Positions 1 to 8,852 of a stretch of 64,000 nucleotides of DNA are shown here, in pieces. Source of the stretch: an uncultured Blautia sp. (GTDB lineage: Bacteria; Bacillota; Clostridia; Lachnospirales; Lachnospiraceae). Below the pieces are notes generated by a model. That model saw only the letters and a program-made list of their open reading frames with translations. It ran no database searches and was not told the DNA's origin. The number at the start of each line of letters is the position of its first letter. The first letter of the stretch is position 1. Where the stretch lies: the NCBI GenBank assembly GCA_937900135.1, contig CALCDJ010000018.1, forward strand, positions 4,590-68,589. Direction: 5' to 3'. Both the position numbers and the translations under genes were made by a program.

Positions 1-103
1 AATTCTGGCAGAGCTTCTGAAGGAAACAGGCGGATTTCTCTGTTGTGATACCGAGGACTTTGCCCCCTTCTATGGGTTAGAAGATCTGGATAAACTGGCA
101 TAA
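1..103 (+). CDS. C-terminal end of an unidentified protein (partial)
   Basis: An open frame enters from the left edge and stops at TAA 101-103, giving about 33 residues that end in FYGLEDLDKLA. It is rich in Leu, Glu and Asp and has no motif I can assign. The upstream part lies outside the window. The next gene follows after about 75 bases with no terminator between them, so the two could be co-transcribed. Function unknown. Confidence 0.5.
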   Translation, partial: ILAELLKETGGFLCCDTEDFAPFYGLEDLDKLA

Positions 104-177
104 CGAATATAGCAGAAACGGATCATTCACTGTATGAAAAAGAGAACTTGAGATCTTAAGAAATGGGGGTATCATAT

Positions 178-1164
178 ATGAAAATTAATTTTGCAGTAAT
201 CGGAACCAACAAGATTACGGATCGATTCTTAGCTGCCGCCGCAGAAGTAGAAGAGTTTTGCCTGAAGGGTGTGTATTCCAGAACCATGGAACGGGCAGAA
301 GCATATGGAAAAAAACATGGGGCAGAACTATATTTTGACAGTCTCAGGGAACTTGCCGCATGTCCCCAAATCCATGCTGTGTACATTGCAAGCCCCAACT
401 GCTGTCATGCATCTCAGGCAATAGAACTGTTAAAGAGTGGAAAGCATGTATTATGTGAAAAGCCCATAGCATCCAATCTGAAAGAATTTACAGCTATGAG
501 AAATACAGCTGTGGAACAGAAGCGAGTTCTTTTGGAAGCAATGCGAAATGTATATTCTCCGGGATTTGCTGCAATCAGGGAGCATCTTCCAGAACTTGGC
601 ACCATTCGGAGAGCATCTTTTCAGTATTGTCAGTACTCCAGCAGATATGACAATTTCAAAAAGGGAATCATCGAGAATGCCTTTCGTCCGGAACTGTCTA
701 ATGGAGCTCTCATGGATATTGGCGTTTACTGTGTGCATCCGGCAGTGATGTTGTTTGGAATGCCCAATCAGATCAGCAGCAGCGCCGTTCGTCTGTCAAA
801 TGGAATTGATGGAGCGGGAACCATTGTACTGGAATATGATGGAATGCAGGCAGAACTTCTTTATTCCAAGATTACAGATTCTTATGTGCCAAGCCAGATT
901 CAGGGAGAAAATGCAAGCCTGGTGTTTGAGCCTCTTCATAATCCCTGTGATATCAGGATTTTTTACAGAAATGGGCAGAAGGAGAAGCTGAAGGTTCCTG
1001 AAAAGGAAAATAATATGAATTATGAATTGGAAGAGTTTCTTCATTTGATCCGAGAGGAAAAGTACGATCATGAATACCTGGAAAATTCTGCTCTGGAAAT
1101 GAAAGTCATGGATGAGGTACGAAGACAGCTGGGCATTGTATTTCCAGCAGACACACAGAAGTAA
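178..1164 (+). CDS. Gfo/Idh/MocA-family NAD(P)-dependent oxidoreductase
   Basis: About 328 residues, normal for the family. The N-terminus reads INFAVIGTNKITDRF, the Rossmann dinucleotide-binding start. The LCEKPIASN segment near residue 92 carries the family EKP motif, whose Lys is catalytic. The C-terminal half is the alpha/beta dimerisation and substrate domain. I prefer the ATG at 178 over the in-frame ATG at 163 because GGGGGT (165-170) lies seven bases upstream of it as a ribosome binding site. These enzymes oxidise or reduce sugars, inositols or their derivatives; the substrate cannot be read here. The gene is monocistronic or last in an operon, with a terminator right after it. Confidence 0.85.
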   Translation: MKINFAVIGTNKITDRFLAAAAEVEEFCLKGVYSRTMERAEAYGKKHGAELYFDSLRELAACPQIHAVYIASPNCCHASQAIELLKSGKHVLCEKPIASNLKEFTAMRNTAVEQKRVLLEAMRNVYSPGFAAIREHLPELGTIRRASFQYCQYSSRYDNFKKGIIENAFRPELSNGALMDIGVYCVHPAVMLFGMPNQISSSAVRLSNGIDGAGTIVLEYDGMQAELLYSKITDSYVPSQIQGENASLVFEPLHNPCDIRIFYRNGQKEKLKVPEKENNMNYELEEFLHLIREEKYDHEYLENSALEMKVMDEVRRQLGIVFPADTQK

Positions 1165-1188
1165 GATATGTAGATCATGAAAAAAGAT

Positions 1189-1230
1189 AGCCAGAACATC
1201 ATCGGTAAAACGAGATGTCCTGGCTTTTTT
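1189..1230. terminator. Bidirectional Rho-independent terminator
   Basis: An inverted repeat (AGCCAGAACATC / GATGTCCTGGCT, one mismatch) is followed by a T6 run on the plus strand, and the complementary A run lies on the other side. It can end both the oxidoreductase transcript and the convergent PucR-type gene, whose stop codon overlaps it. Confidence 0.8.
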
Positions 1231-2746
1231 AAATTTGCTCTGTTGACTGTAACAGTGCAAGGCAAATCTGGTAATAAAGTCGTATTTCTGCATCATTTAA
1301 ATCATCCTTGATGATGCGCTGTATCTTATCCAGACGTTTCAGAAGGCTGCTTCTGTGGATAAACAGAGCATCCGCCGTCTTTGTGAGACTCCGTTCTTTT
1401 TGAAGATATGTGGAAAGAGTCTGAACATATTCGGTATGTTTTTGGTAATCGTGCTGCTGCAAGGAAAGAAGTCCTCCGGGAAGGAGAGAATGTGTATCCA
1501 TTTCCCGGGAGCAGGTGAACAGAAGATATTGCAGTGCGCAGGTATAAAAATAGCGAAGCGGTTGGGAGTCGGTGTTTTTTCTTTCTGCCGCATAGCTTGC
1601 CTGGAGTAAAAAGTCATGGAAACGGTTGAGATTTATAAAAGGATTGCTGATACCTCCCAAATATCCCATGCGCTGAACAAATTCTTCAAAAGAAGGAAGG
1701 ATTCCTTCAGGCTGCTCCTCCTGTACCTGTATCTTTAAAAGACCAATCAGTTCCCTGTTCTGGAGAGTGGCATAGGCTTTTTGCGGAAAAATAGCATTGA
1801 TATTTGCGCACATATATTCGTTTGGAAGATATTTCTGTGTTCTTTGTTCCTTCAGCTTAAAACAAACCCAATATTCTCCCGGATTCAGGGAAAAACATTC
1901 TTTTTCGGAATCATTTAAAGGAATATGCTCAAGAAGCTTCTTTAACCCGGAAATATTCAAAGAATCCGTTTTTCCGTGAGTGCGGATATATTTTACATAA
2001 GCCTTGCGAAATATAGAAAAGAAGTAATCCATTAAGGGATAGTCCCCTTCCGAAAAAAGGGTGTCTCCTTCATTTACAGAAATACACCCGGTAAACTGTC
2101 CTTCCAGAAACTGATTGTTGCAGTAACAGTTTTTATTCAGAGAAATGGCAGTAAGATAGGGCTGAGTGATCATACGCTCCAGATTACATACCTCTTTTAC
2201 TTTTTCGCTGTATTCTACAGAAAAGGGCTGCGAATCTTCCTGGACAAGGATATCAGAGGAGCCGTCGGAATTCTGTGAATAGACCAGATAAAAAATATTC
2301 TGCAAGGTATGATCCACCACACTGATATTCTTTTTTAGAAGCTTTGCTCCTGCTTTTAAAATCTCGCACAGATTAAAATCAAGTTCTTTTTCCAGCTCAT
2401 CCCGGATATGGGCGTCCCATTGATCAAAATGGTTGTATAGGGTACTGACTTCATTAAAGACTGTAAAAATCTGATCGGTATGATTGACTACGAGGAGCTG
2501 GGTATTCCCAAGAATCCATTCCTGAGGAAGATGTGTACCAATGGCGATCACAGCGCAGGAAAAGTCAGGTGGCGTTTTGGGAAGGGATTCGGACTGTGCA
2601 ATATAAAGCGCGCCTTCCTCAAAAGGAAGCCCTTTGGTATATAAAAGAGGACGGGGACAGTTCAGCAGACGTTCGCTGAGCCCGTATCGTTTGGTTGTAT
2701 GATGGGAATATAAATAGGTCTGAATGATATCAAGATTCAGCTTCAT
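1229..2746 (-). CDS. PucR/CdaR-type transcriptional regulator
   Basis: 505 residues. The C-terminal roughly 60 residues (YLQKERSLTKTADALFIHRS onward, then a leucine-rich helix) form the PucR-type helix-turn-helix placed at the end of the chain. The long N-terminal part is probably the effector-sensing and GGDEF-like region of this family. AGGAGG sits just upstream of the ATG. The gene is divergent from the three-gene operon beginning at 3124, across 377 bases of spacer, so that operon is the obvious target. PucR-family proteins usually activate a neighbouring catabolic operon in response to its substrate; the ligand is unknown. Confidence 0.8.
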   Translation of the reverse strand: MKLNLDIIQTYLYSHHTTKRYGLSERLLNCPRPLLYTKGLPFEEGALYIAQSESLPKTPPDFSCAVIAIGTHLPQEWILGNTQLLVVNHTDQIFTVFNEVSTLYNHFDQWDAHIRDELEKELDFNLCEILKAGAKLLKKNISVVDHTLQNIFYLVYSQNSDGSSDILVQEDSQPFSVEYSEKVKEVCNLERMITQPYLTAISLNKNCYCNNQFLEGQFTGCISVNEGDTLFSEGDYPLMDYFFSIFRKAYVKYIRTHGKTDSLNISGLKKLLEHIPLNDSEKECFSLNPGEYWVCFKLKEQRTQKYLPNEYMCANINAIFPQKAYATLQNRELIGLLKIQVQEEQPEGILPSFEEFVQRMGYLGGISNPFINLNRFHDFLLQASYAAERKNTDSQPLRYFYTCALQYLLFTCSREMDTHSLLPGGLLSLQQHDYQKHTEYVQTLSTYLQKERSLTKTADALFIHRSSLLKRLDKIQRIIKDDLNDAEIRLYYQICLALLQSTEQI

Positions 2747-3123
2747 CTAAGCAATTTCCTCCTTTTGGTAAGAGATATGATGGATACTTTTTTGCTCTTT
2801 CAGGCAACATTTTGTGCACTTTTCATTACAGATTATCTTTATTATAGAGGAATTTTTGATAAATTGCCAGATAAAAATGGAGAAAAGATACATTTTGTAT
2901 TCTTTTAATGTAGAAGAGGCACTATTTTGTGCCTTGTTTTTTTTGAAATCAAAAATGCTCTTTTGCATGGCATGACTTGGAGAGACTAAAAAAGAGAAAA
3001 TCCAGGAAAAAAATTTGCATTTGTGCAGTCTGCCTGTTTTTTGCCTGATTTGATACAATATATTCAGCGAAAACAATAAAAAATTTTCACGGTGAGATGA
3101 GAATTTGAAAGGAGAAATGGGAT
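2747..3123. promoter_or_regulatory. Divergent intergenic region with ATTT(T)GTGC repeats
   Basis: AT-rich spacer between the PucR-type gene and the divergent operon. It holds three direct copies of ATTT(T)GTGC, starting at 2809, 2924 and 3019, and a TGATACAAT extended -10 element at 3051-3059 pointing at the operon. No good -35 is visible, which fits an activator-dependent promoter. Minus-strand open frames here overlap the operon start and lack coding character. The ribosome binding site GAAAGGAG (3107-3114) serves the downstream gene. Confidence 0.5.
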
Positions 3124-4356
3124 ATGAGCAAAAAAATTGATGAACGTCTGCCAAAAGAGGTTGGGACTGGATTTTATCCGGTAAAGTCTCCATGGGACAA
3201 AATGATTTCTTATCATGATGCAGCGCATTATGTTCAGCGCTATACCAATGTGGTGAGCGCATCAATCATGCAGGCTTTTCGTATGCTGGTACCGGATTAT
3301 GTGGAGCGGAGCAAGGCCATGTGCACCAATGCTTACAACCGCTTGAAATATGTGTATGAAATGATTCCAGGCTACACAGAAATGAATGCGGACCAGCTTC
3401 ACATGCATCCTTTTATGAGAGGAAATTTTGTGGGCGGCCTGATTGGAGATGCAGGAGACGAAGATCTTCTGATGTGTGGACGCGTGAATGACTTTGGAAC
3501 TTATCGGGCAGAAAAGGAACTGGATATCTGTTATTGGGATCTGGTAGGAACAGAACTTTGCCGTTCCACCACACAGTCTCTGCAGGCATGTGCAGACTGC
3601 GCTTCCAAACTCCGGCCAGAAGGACCTCATATTGAATATCACATGGTAGAAGCGAAAGGTGCCGGAGACAGACATTGTCGTATTGTTGCAGAGTGCCGGA
3701 AAAAATTCCCCATGCCAGAGCATGAACAGTGGGAGTGCTTCGGACCGGTAGCAACAGAGGACCAGATTAAATTTACAAAAGAAGAAGACTGCATCGATGA
3801 GTCTATGATGTTCCGGGAGGATTGTGATTATCTCTTTTCCAATGGCACCAATATGGAAAAAGACTGGCATAATGCCTATCCTATGGTGACCATGTCTTAT
3901 GGAGCAACTTATATTCTTCCTACGCTGGATGACCTGATTCGTGAAGGCAAACTGACAGATGAACAGGTGGATTATGCAATTCACTGTGTCTGCGAAGCAG
4001 CAGGAAAGGCCACATTCCTGGATGATTTTGCAAAAGAAGGACTGAGGGTATGGATGGGAGTACCCCATAGTATCAGTAAGGATGATGGACGTTTGATGGG
4101 GGGATATCTGGAAATGTTCCTTCAGAGTCTTCATGCACAGTATGAAGTGGAAGCCTTTAACGGAGAAGAATGCGTTTATGTGATCGACCGTGGGGTACTG
4201 GCCAATAATATGCCTAAAATGGTAAATGCCTATCTCTGGTTCTGGTATGGAATGACAAAGAGTCTGGTGAATCCACAGTGGTCTCTTTGGGAAGAGGATT
4301 CTCCAGAAGGAAAACTTCGTATTAAGATTGCGAAAAAAATTGATAAGTTCTGTTAA
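3124..4356 (+). CDS. Unrecognised protein, first gene of PucR-adjacent catabolic operon
   Basis: 410 residues, soluble, no signal peptide. Rich in Cys, His, Met and acidic residues. Notable segments are CADCASKLRPEGPHIEYHM, then GAGDRHCRIVAEC around residue 180-190. The latter resembles the G-D-x-x-C strand of V4R or ATC-hydrolase-like (L-2-amino-thiazoline-4-carboxylate hydrolase) domains, but the match is only impressionistic and the protein is longer than those. It lies 32 bases upstream of a GcvT-like gene and is followed by an SDR, all behind one start region, so it probably works on the same substrate. I do not assign a reaction. Confidence 0.75.
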   Translation: MSKKIDERLPKEVGTGFYPVKSPWDKMISYHDAAHYVQRYTNVVSASIMQAFRMLVPDYVERSKAMCTNAYNRLKYVYEMIPGYTEMNADQLHMHPFMRGNFVGGLIGDAGDEDLLMCGRVNDFGTYRAEKELDICYWDLVGTELCRSTTQSLQACADCASKLRPEGPHIEYHMVEAKGAGDRHCRIVAECRKKFPMPEHEQWECFGPVATEDQIKFTKEEDCIDESMMFREDCDYLFSNGTNMEKDWHNAYPMVTMSYGATYILPTLDDLIREGKLTDEQVDYAIHCVCEAAGKATFLDDFAKEGLRVWMGVPHSISKDDGRLMGGYLEMFLQSLHAQYEVEAFNGEECVYVIDRGVLANNMPKMVNAYLWFWYGMTKSLVNPQWSLWEEDSPEGKLRIKIAKKIDKFC

Positions 4357-4388
4357 AAAACAGTAAAAAGTGGAAAGGGGCGCATACT

Positions 4389-5426
4389 ATGAAATATCCA
4401 TATCCTGTGATGTATAAAAATGTTTATAAATATGATGATATGAAGCGTGGAGAGCATATGGCTGTCAGGAATACGGTAGGCTGGTATCTTTGGACCCATC
4501 AGCTGATCGAGGTATCAGGAAAAGACAGTGTTGCTTTTCTGGAGTGGATTTTCCCGAAGGACATTGGAAAGCTTTCTGTTGGAAGAGAACGTTATACTAC
4601 GATGCTGGATGACAGGGGCGAAATTATAGATGATGTAGTGGTTTTCCGTATGGAGGAAGAAACCTTCTGGATTTCAACCTTATTCCGTGTAGAGATGAAA
4701 AACTGGTTTGCTTCCCAAAAAGGGGAGTGGGATGTGGAATGGAAGGACATTACCGGAGAATGGGAAATGTATGCAGTTCAGGGACCGAAATCTCTGGAAA
4801 TGGTGAATGAACTTGTAAAGACTCCGGTGGATGATCAGAAATTCTTTGAAATGAGAAAAAATGAAATCGATGGCATTCCTGTATATATCAATCGTGCAGG
4901 CTATACTGGAGAAAAATTAGGCTTTGAGATTTATTATCCAAAGGCAGAAGCGCCGGCACAGGAAAAAAAGCTGCGTGAACTGGGAGAAAAACTGGGAGGA
5001 AAAGAAGTAACCGAATTTCAGGTTATGGCATGGACACTGCCCTGTGAAGCAGGCTTTTATTATATGAGAGATTTACGCCATACCAATCCTTTTGAAGTGG
5101 GACTGGAAGGCGGAATAAACTGGGAAAAGGATTTTGTGGGTAAAGAAGCTCTTTCCGTTATCCGGGATACAGAAGCAGAACGGGAAGTAGTGGGCTTTAC
5201 GGTGGAAGAAGCAGACATCCATATCAAAGGCAGAAACATGGGAAATGAAGGGGAAAAGGTACTGGTAGACGGGGAAGAAATTGGACGTGTTATGAAAATT
5301 ACCTACAGTTATGTACAGGAAAAAAATATTGGCACAATCATCTGTAAAAAAGGTATTTTGAAGCCAGGAGACAAAATCTTACTTCACGGACATGAGGCAG
5401 TAATCTGTGCGCCAAAGTTTATCTGA
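4389..5426 (+). CDS. GcvT-fold (aminomethyltransferase / THF-dependent demethylase-like) protein
   Basis: 345 residues with the architecture of glycine cleavage T-protein and related folate-binding proteins: the N-terminal VAFLEWIFPKDIGKLSVGRE and YTTMLDDRGEIIDDVVVFR segments, a central YAVQGPKSL, GYTGEKLGFEIYY, and a C-terminal barrel (VGFTVEEADIHI). GcvT relatives transfer one-carbon units to tetrahydrofolate from glycine, dimethylglycine, DMSP or methoxy-aromatics. None of the other glycine cleavage genes is nearby, so a demethylase for a methylated substrate is more likely than true GcvT. This is inference. GAAAGGGG precedes the start. Confidence 0.8.
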   Translation: MKYPYPVMYKNVYKYDDMKRGEHMAVRNTVGWYLWTHQLIEVSGKDSVAFLEWIFPKDIGKLSVGRERYTTMLDDRGEIIDDVVVFRMEEETFWISTLFRVEMKNWFASQKGEWDVEWKDITGEWEMYAVQGPKSLEMVNELVKTPVDDQKFFEMRKNEIDGIPVYINRAGYTGEKLGFEIYYPKAEAPAQEKKLRELGEKLGGKEVTEFQVMAWTLPCEAGFYYMRDLRHTNPFEVGLEGGINWEKDFVGKEALSVIRDTEAEREVVGFTVEEADIHIKGRNMGNEGEKVLVDGEEIGRVMKITYSYVQEKNIGTIICKKGILKPGDKILLHGHEAVICAPKFI

Positions 5427-5441
5427 GAAAGGAGCTCCAAT

Positions 5442-6356
5442 ATGAATTTTGATCCAAAAGCAATGGCAGATGTCATAATGAATGGTTATCTTACAGAAAC
5501 AGCATCATTGGAAGATATGCTGTATGTAAAGGGAAAAACAGCAATTGTCACCGGTGGAACCTCCGGACTTGGGTTTTGTACGGCCCAGAGACTTCTTCAG
5601 GGTGGCGCCAATGTAGTGATTTCCGGGTCCACCAAGGAAAAGGGGGAAAAGGCAATTCAGTTATTGGAAGGGGCTGGATATAAAAACATCAGTTTTTGCC
5701 AGGCTGACCTTTGTAGTGAAAAAGAGGTGGAGCAGCTGGTCGCATTTACAGCAGACACATATGGTTCCGTAGATATTCTGGTTACCTCCGGTGGTTCCTG
5801 GAGCTTTGCACATATTTATGACCTTCCGGAAGAAGAGTTTATGAGAACCATCAATATCAATCTGGCAGGTGCTTATCGATGCGCGAAACATGTAAGTAAA
5901 TACATGGTAGAACACGAAGTAAAAGGGAAAATTGTACTGGTCTCCTCAAATGTGGCATATCTGCCTCAGCCGGTATTTGGAGGCTATGCCCATTATGCGG
6001 CTTCCAAGGGCGGTGTGATCTCTATGACTTATGAGATTGCCAAAGAATTGAAACGATATGGAATTATGGTAAACTCTGTGGCTCCTGGAGGAATGAAGAC
6101 ACCGGGAGGACTGACCAATGGTCCGGTACGTACCCTTCCTCCGGAGAAACAGATGGAACTTGGAAAAGAACTGATGGTTTGTAAAATGGACAGCGTTCCT
6201 ACTGCGGACAGCGTAGCCATGGTAATTTATGGAATGTGTACCCGTATGGCAGATGGGGTAACTGGAGAATGTATTGTAGCAGACTCTGGCATGATGAGAA
6301 ATATTGTTTCCTATCAGCCCGCAATCGAAGAATATCCTCCTAAGCAGGAAGCATAA
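5442..6356 (+). CDS. Short-chain dehydrogenase/reductase (SDR)
   Basis: 304 residues. Classical SDR features: the cofactor loop TGGTSGLG near residue 37, NINLAGAY in the middle, a Ser in VLVSSNVAY, and catalytic Tyr185 and Lys189 in YAASK. The N-terminus has about 30 extra residues ahead of the Rossmann fold. It follows the GcvT-like gene after 15 bases with AAAGGAG before the ATG, so it belongs to the PucR-controlled operon. It would oxidise an alcohol or reduce a ketone of the unknown substrate. A terminator follows. Confidence 0.88.
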   Translation: MNFDPKAMADVIMNGYLTETASLEDMLYVKGKTAIVTGGTSGLGFCTAQRLLQGGANVVISGSTKEKGEKAIQLLEGAGYKNISFCQADLCSEKEVEQLVAFTADTYGSVDILVTSGGSWSFAHIYDLPEEEFMRTININLAGAYRCAKHVSKYMVEHEVKGKIVLVSSNVAYLPQPVFGGYAHYAASKGGVISMTYEIAKELKRYGIMVNSVAPGGMKTPGGLTNGPVRTLPPEKQMELGKELMVCKMDSVPTADSVAMVIYGMCTRMADGVTGECIVADSGMMRNIVSYQPAIEEYPPKQEA

Positions 6357-6395
6357 AAAATCCCATGGGCTTTAAGAAAAATGGTAGCAAGTAAG

Positions 6396-6446
6396 GAAAT
6401 CGGAACACTTTTGGAATTGGATACAAAGGTGTTCCGATTTCTTTTT
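6396..6446 (+). terminator. Rho-independent terminator after the SDR operon
   Basis: GAAATCGGAACACTTT and AAAGGTGTTCCGATTTC form a stem of about 14 pairs with a short loop and a following T5. It separates the SDR operon from the TetR operon. It also shows that the long upstream in-frame extension of the TetR frame is not translated. Confidence 0.85.
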
Positions 6447-6506
6447 GTCTTGACAGAGAAAAGGGAAGATGCTAAAATGAACAATGTTCAAGTTGGAGGG
6501 ATGAGA

Positions 6507-7070
6507 ATGAATAAAGCAGTGACATCGAAAGAAGAAATACTGAAAGCCAGCAGGGAAATTGTTTCCAGTCAGGGGCTGTCTGCAGTCAATATGCGGCTGG
6601 TAGCTTCCAGATGTAACATTGCCCTGGGTTCTGTCTATAATTATTTTCCATCGAAATCAGAACTGATGCTGGCCACCATCGAAAGCGTATGGATGGATAT
6701 CTTTCATATGAATGGAGCGGTGGAGGAATTTGAGAGTTTTCCCCAGTGTCTGCAATGGTTGTTTACATCGATCAGACAGAGCAGTGATCGATATCCGGAG
6801 TTTTTTAATGTGCATTCCATGATCTTTGCATCCGGAGACCGGAGCAGGGGACGGAAGCTGATGGAACAGTCATTGGTGCATCTGAAAGAGAAGCTGCTGG
6901 ACAATCTTAACAGAGATCCCCGAGTGCACAAAGAATGCTTTCAGGGAGCGCTTACGAAGGAAACTTTTATAGACTATGTATTTACCTTGCTTTTGTCGCT
7001 TCTTTTGGAAAAGAAAGAAACCTGTGAACCATTACTGGTTTTGGTAGAACAGAGCATTTATCGCAGTTGA
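6507..7070 (+). CDS. TetR-family transcriptional regulator
   Basis: About 187 residues. The N-terminal helix-turn-helix reads SKEEILKASREIVSSQG, then MRLVASRCNIALGSVYNYFP and SKSELMLATIE, the classic TetR DNA-binding domain. The rest is the ligand-binding helical domain. The frame is open much further upstream, but that part overlaps a terminator. GGAGGG at 6495-6500 fits the ATG at 6507 with a six-base gap. It leads an apparent operon with a membrane protein, a DUF2871 protein and an acetyltransferase, and probably regulates itself and them. Ligand unknown. Confidence 0.85.
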   Translation: MNKAVTSKEEILKASREIVSSQGLSAVNMRLVASRCNIALGSVYNYFPSKSELMLATIESVWMDIFHMNGAVEEFESFPQCLQWLFTSIRQSSDRYPEFFNVHSMIFASGDRSRGRKLMEQSLVHLKEKLLDNLNRDPRVHKECFQGALTKETFIDYVFTLLLSLLLEKKETCEPLLVLVEQSIYRS

Positions 7071-7094
7071 GAAAAATAAGCAGGAGGAAAAAAT

Positions 7095-7757
7095 ATGCAG
7101 GCAATTATGGAAACCGCTTTTGATGCGGTGTATTTAATCACGGTGATCACATTGGGAATTCTTATGATCCGAAAAAGTGAAGGGAGAAAACAGTATCAGC
7201 TGTTTGGAATCATGGCAGTGACGCTGGGCGCTGGCGATGCCTTTCATTTAGTGCCAAGGGCGGTGGCTCTTTGTACCACAGGTCTGGAGAATTACACGAC
7301 TGCGCTTGGTGCGGGGAAATTTATTACCTCGATTACCATGACTGTTTTTTATATTTTATTGTATTATGTGTGGAGACTTCGTTATGAGATTCAGGGCCAG
7401 AAGCAGATTACCACTGTGGTTTATGTACTGGCAGGACTTCGTATTCTTCTCTGTCTGTTTCCGCAAAATCAGTGGCTTAGTGCAAACGCGCCGTTAAGCT
7501 GGGGAATTTACAGAAATATTCCATTTGCTCTTTTGGGACTGGTGATTATTGTTCTGTTTTACAAAAGCGCAAAGGAAACAAAGGATAAACCATTTCGCTT
7601 TATGTGGCTGACAATTGTATTGAGCTTTGGATTTTACATTCCCGTCGTTTTATTTGCAGACCAGATTCCTGCAATTGGAATGCTGATGATCCCAAAGACA
7701 TGCGCATACGTATGGACCGTCCTGATTGGTTACTGGAGCATGAAAAACAATAAATAA
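7095..7757 (+). CDS. Conserved multi-pass membrane protein of unknown function
   Basis: 220 residues with about six or seven hydrophobic segments: an N-terminal helix with a charged SEGRKQYQ loop, GIMAVTLGAGDAFHLVPRAV, then FITSITMTVFYILLYYVW, later a helix before KSAKETKDKP, and a final one before the YWSMKNNK tail. AGGAGG precedes the ATG. It sits between the TetR gene and a DUF2871 membrane protein, with gaps of about 20 bases, suggesting one operon. I recognise no catalytic or transport motif. Confidence 0.8.
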   Translation: MQAIMETAFDAVYLITVITLGILMIRKSEGRKQYQLFGIMAVTLGAGDAFHLVPRAVALCTTGLENYTTALGAGKFITSITMTVFYILLYYVWRLRYEIQGQKQITTVVYVLAGLRILLCLFPQNQWLSANAPLSWGIYRNIPFALLGLVIIVLFYKSAKETKDKPFRFMWLTIVLSFGFYIPVVLFADQIPAIGMLMIPKTCAYVWTVLIGYWSMKNNK

Positions 7758-7778
7758 ATTTCCAGGAGGAAGTACAAC

Positions 7779-8186
7779 ATGAAAAAATTATGGAACATTG
7801 CTTTTGCCTATTTTCTGGCAGCTATGGCTGGAGGAGTTTTTTACAGAGAATTTACCAAATATTGGGGATATACCGGGGAAACTACCCTTGGGTACCTTCA
7901 TGTGCATTTGCTGGTGATGGGAACCTTTGCCTTTCTTCTTTTGGGGGTTATAGCGAAGGTTACCGATTTGACCAGTCAGAAGAGATTTCCTGTTTTCGTG
8001 AAGCTGTATAACATCGTTCTGCCTCTTATGATGGTTGTGATGCTTTGGAGAGGCGTGCTGCAGACCATGGGAACAGAACTTTCCAGAGGGATGGATGCAG
8101 CAATTTCCGGAATTGCAGGTCTGACCCATATCGCTATGGCTGGTGCCTGGATTTTTCTATTTACAATTTTGAAGAAAACAGAGTAA
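7779..8186 (+). CDS. DUF2871-family membrane protein
   Basis: 135 residues with four predicted membrane helices. The N-terminal pattern AYFLAAMAGGVFYREFTKY followed by GYLHVHLLVMGTFAFLLLG matches DUF2871 proteins as I know them. The conserved HVHLLVMG segment and the following His/Gly-rich helices recall heme- or copper-binding membrane folds, but no biochemical role is established. AGGAGG lies nine bases before the ATG. Translationally close to the genes on both sides. Confidence 0.8.
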   Translation: MKKLWNIAFAYFLAAMAGGVFYREFTKYWGYTGETTLGYLHVHLLVMGTFAFLLLGVIAKVTDLTSQKRFPVFVKLYNIVLPLMMVVMLWRGVLQTMGTELSRGMDAAISGIAGLTHIAMAGAWIFLFTILKKTE

Positions 8187-8190
8187 GACT

Positions 8191-8784
8191 ATGGAAAAAG
8201 CAGATTTATTTTATGAAGAAGAAACAGGACTCTGTATCCGAAAGGCAACAGAAGCAGATGCAGAAGCGCTGGTGCAGATTTATGCGCCCTATATAAGAAA
8301 AACAGCGGTTACCTTTGAGTATGAGGTGCCCTCCGTAGAAGAATTTCGCGCAAGGATTGCCCATACGCTGGAACGATATCCTTATCTGGTGGCAGAAAAA
8401 AAGGGGGAGATTCTGGGGTATGCTTATACGGGTACCTTTATTGGACGTGCCGCCTGTGACTGGTCTGTGGAAGTATCTATTTACTTAAAGGAAACAGCGA
8501 GAAAAGGTGGAATCGGGAAAAAACTGTACGAGACCATTGAAAAAATTTCAAAGGCACAGCACATTACCAACCTGAATGCATGTATTGCCTGTCCGGAAAT
8601 CGAAGACGAATATCTTACCAGAAACAGCGCTGAGTTTCATGCACATATGGGTTATACTCTGGTAGGAGAATTTCATAAATGCGGTTATAAGTTTGGCCGT
8701 TGGTACAACCTGATCTGGATGGAAAAAATAATCGGAGAGCATGGGGAGAAGCCAGAGCCGTTTCTTCCATTTCCGCAGCTTTAA
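8191..8784 (+). CDS. GNAT-family N-acetyltransferase (phosphinothricin-acetyltransferase-like)
   Basis: 197 residues. It begins with the GNAT strand LCIRKATEADAEALVQIYAPY and contains TAVTFEYEVPSVEEF, typical of the PAT/MddA subgroup. The acetyl-CoA pyrophosphate loop is ARKGGIGKKLYETIE near residue 105-120. The C-terminal GYTLVGEFHKCGYKFGRWY is also subgroup-typical. It lies five bases after the DUF2871 stop with no strong ribosome binding site, suggesting translational coupling. Likely acetylates a small amine or methionine-sulfoximine-like compound; the true substrate is unknown. Confidence 0.87.
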   Translation: MEKADLFYEEETGLCIRKATEADAEALVQIYAPYIRKTAVTFEYEVPSVEEFRARIAHTLERYPYLVAEKKGEILGYAYTGTFIGRAACDWSVEVSIYLKETARKGGIGKKLYETIEKISKAQHITNLNACIACPEIEDEYLTRNSAEFHAHMGYTLVGEFHKCGYKFGRWYNLIWMEKIIGEHGEKPEPFLPFPQL

Positions 8785-8819
8785 ACAGATTATGGTTATT
8801 CAGGAGAAGAAAAACATCA

Positions 8820-8848
8820 TTGCGCCATAAAAGGAACTGTGATAAAAT
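8820..8848 (+). promoter_or_regulatory. Probable promoter of the thiW leader
   Basis: TTGCGC, a 17-base spacer and TAAAAT, with an extended -10 TGA immediately before it. The predicted transcription start near 8854 coincides with the first strand of the leader hairpin. Confidence 0.55.
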
Positions 8849-8852
8849 AATA

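Noticed and set aside
2747..3265. 172-residue minus-strand open frame in the divergent spacer
   Set aside because: It overlaps the well-supported start of the 410-residue gene, has low-complexity AT-rich composition and no ribosome binding site, and is better read as regulatory spacer.
6381..6506. Upstream extension of the TetR protein
   Set aside because: It overlaps a clear terminator and has no ribosome binding site; the true start at 6507 has GGAGGG.
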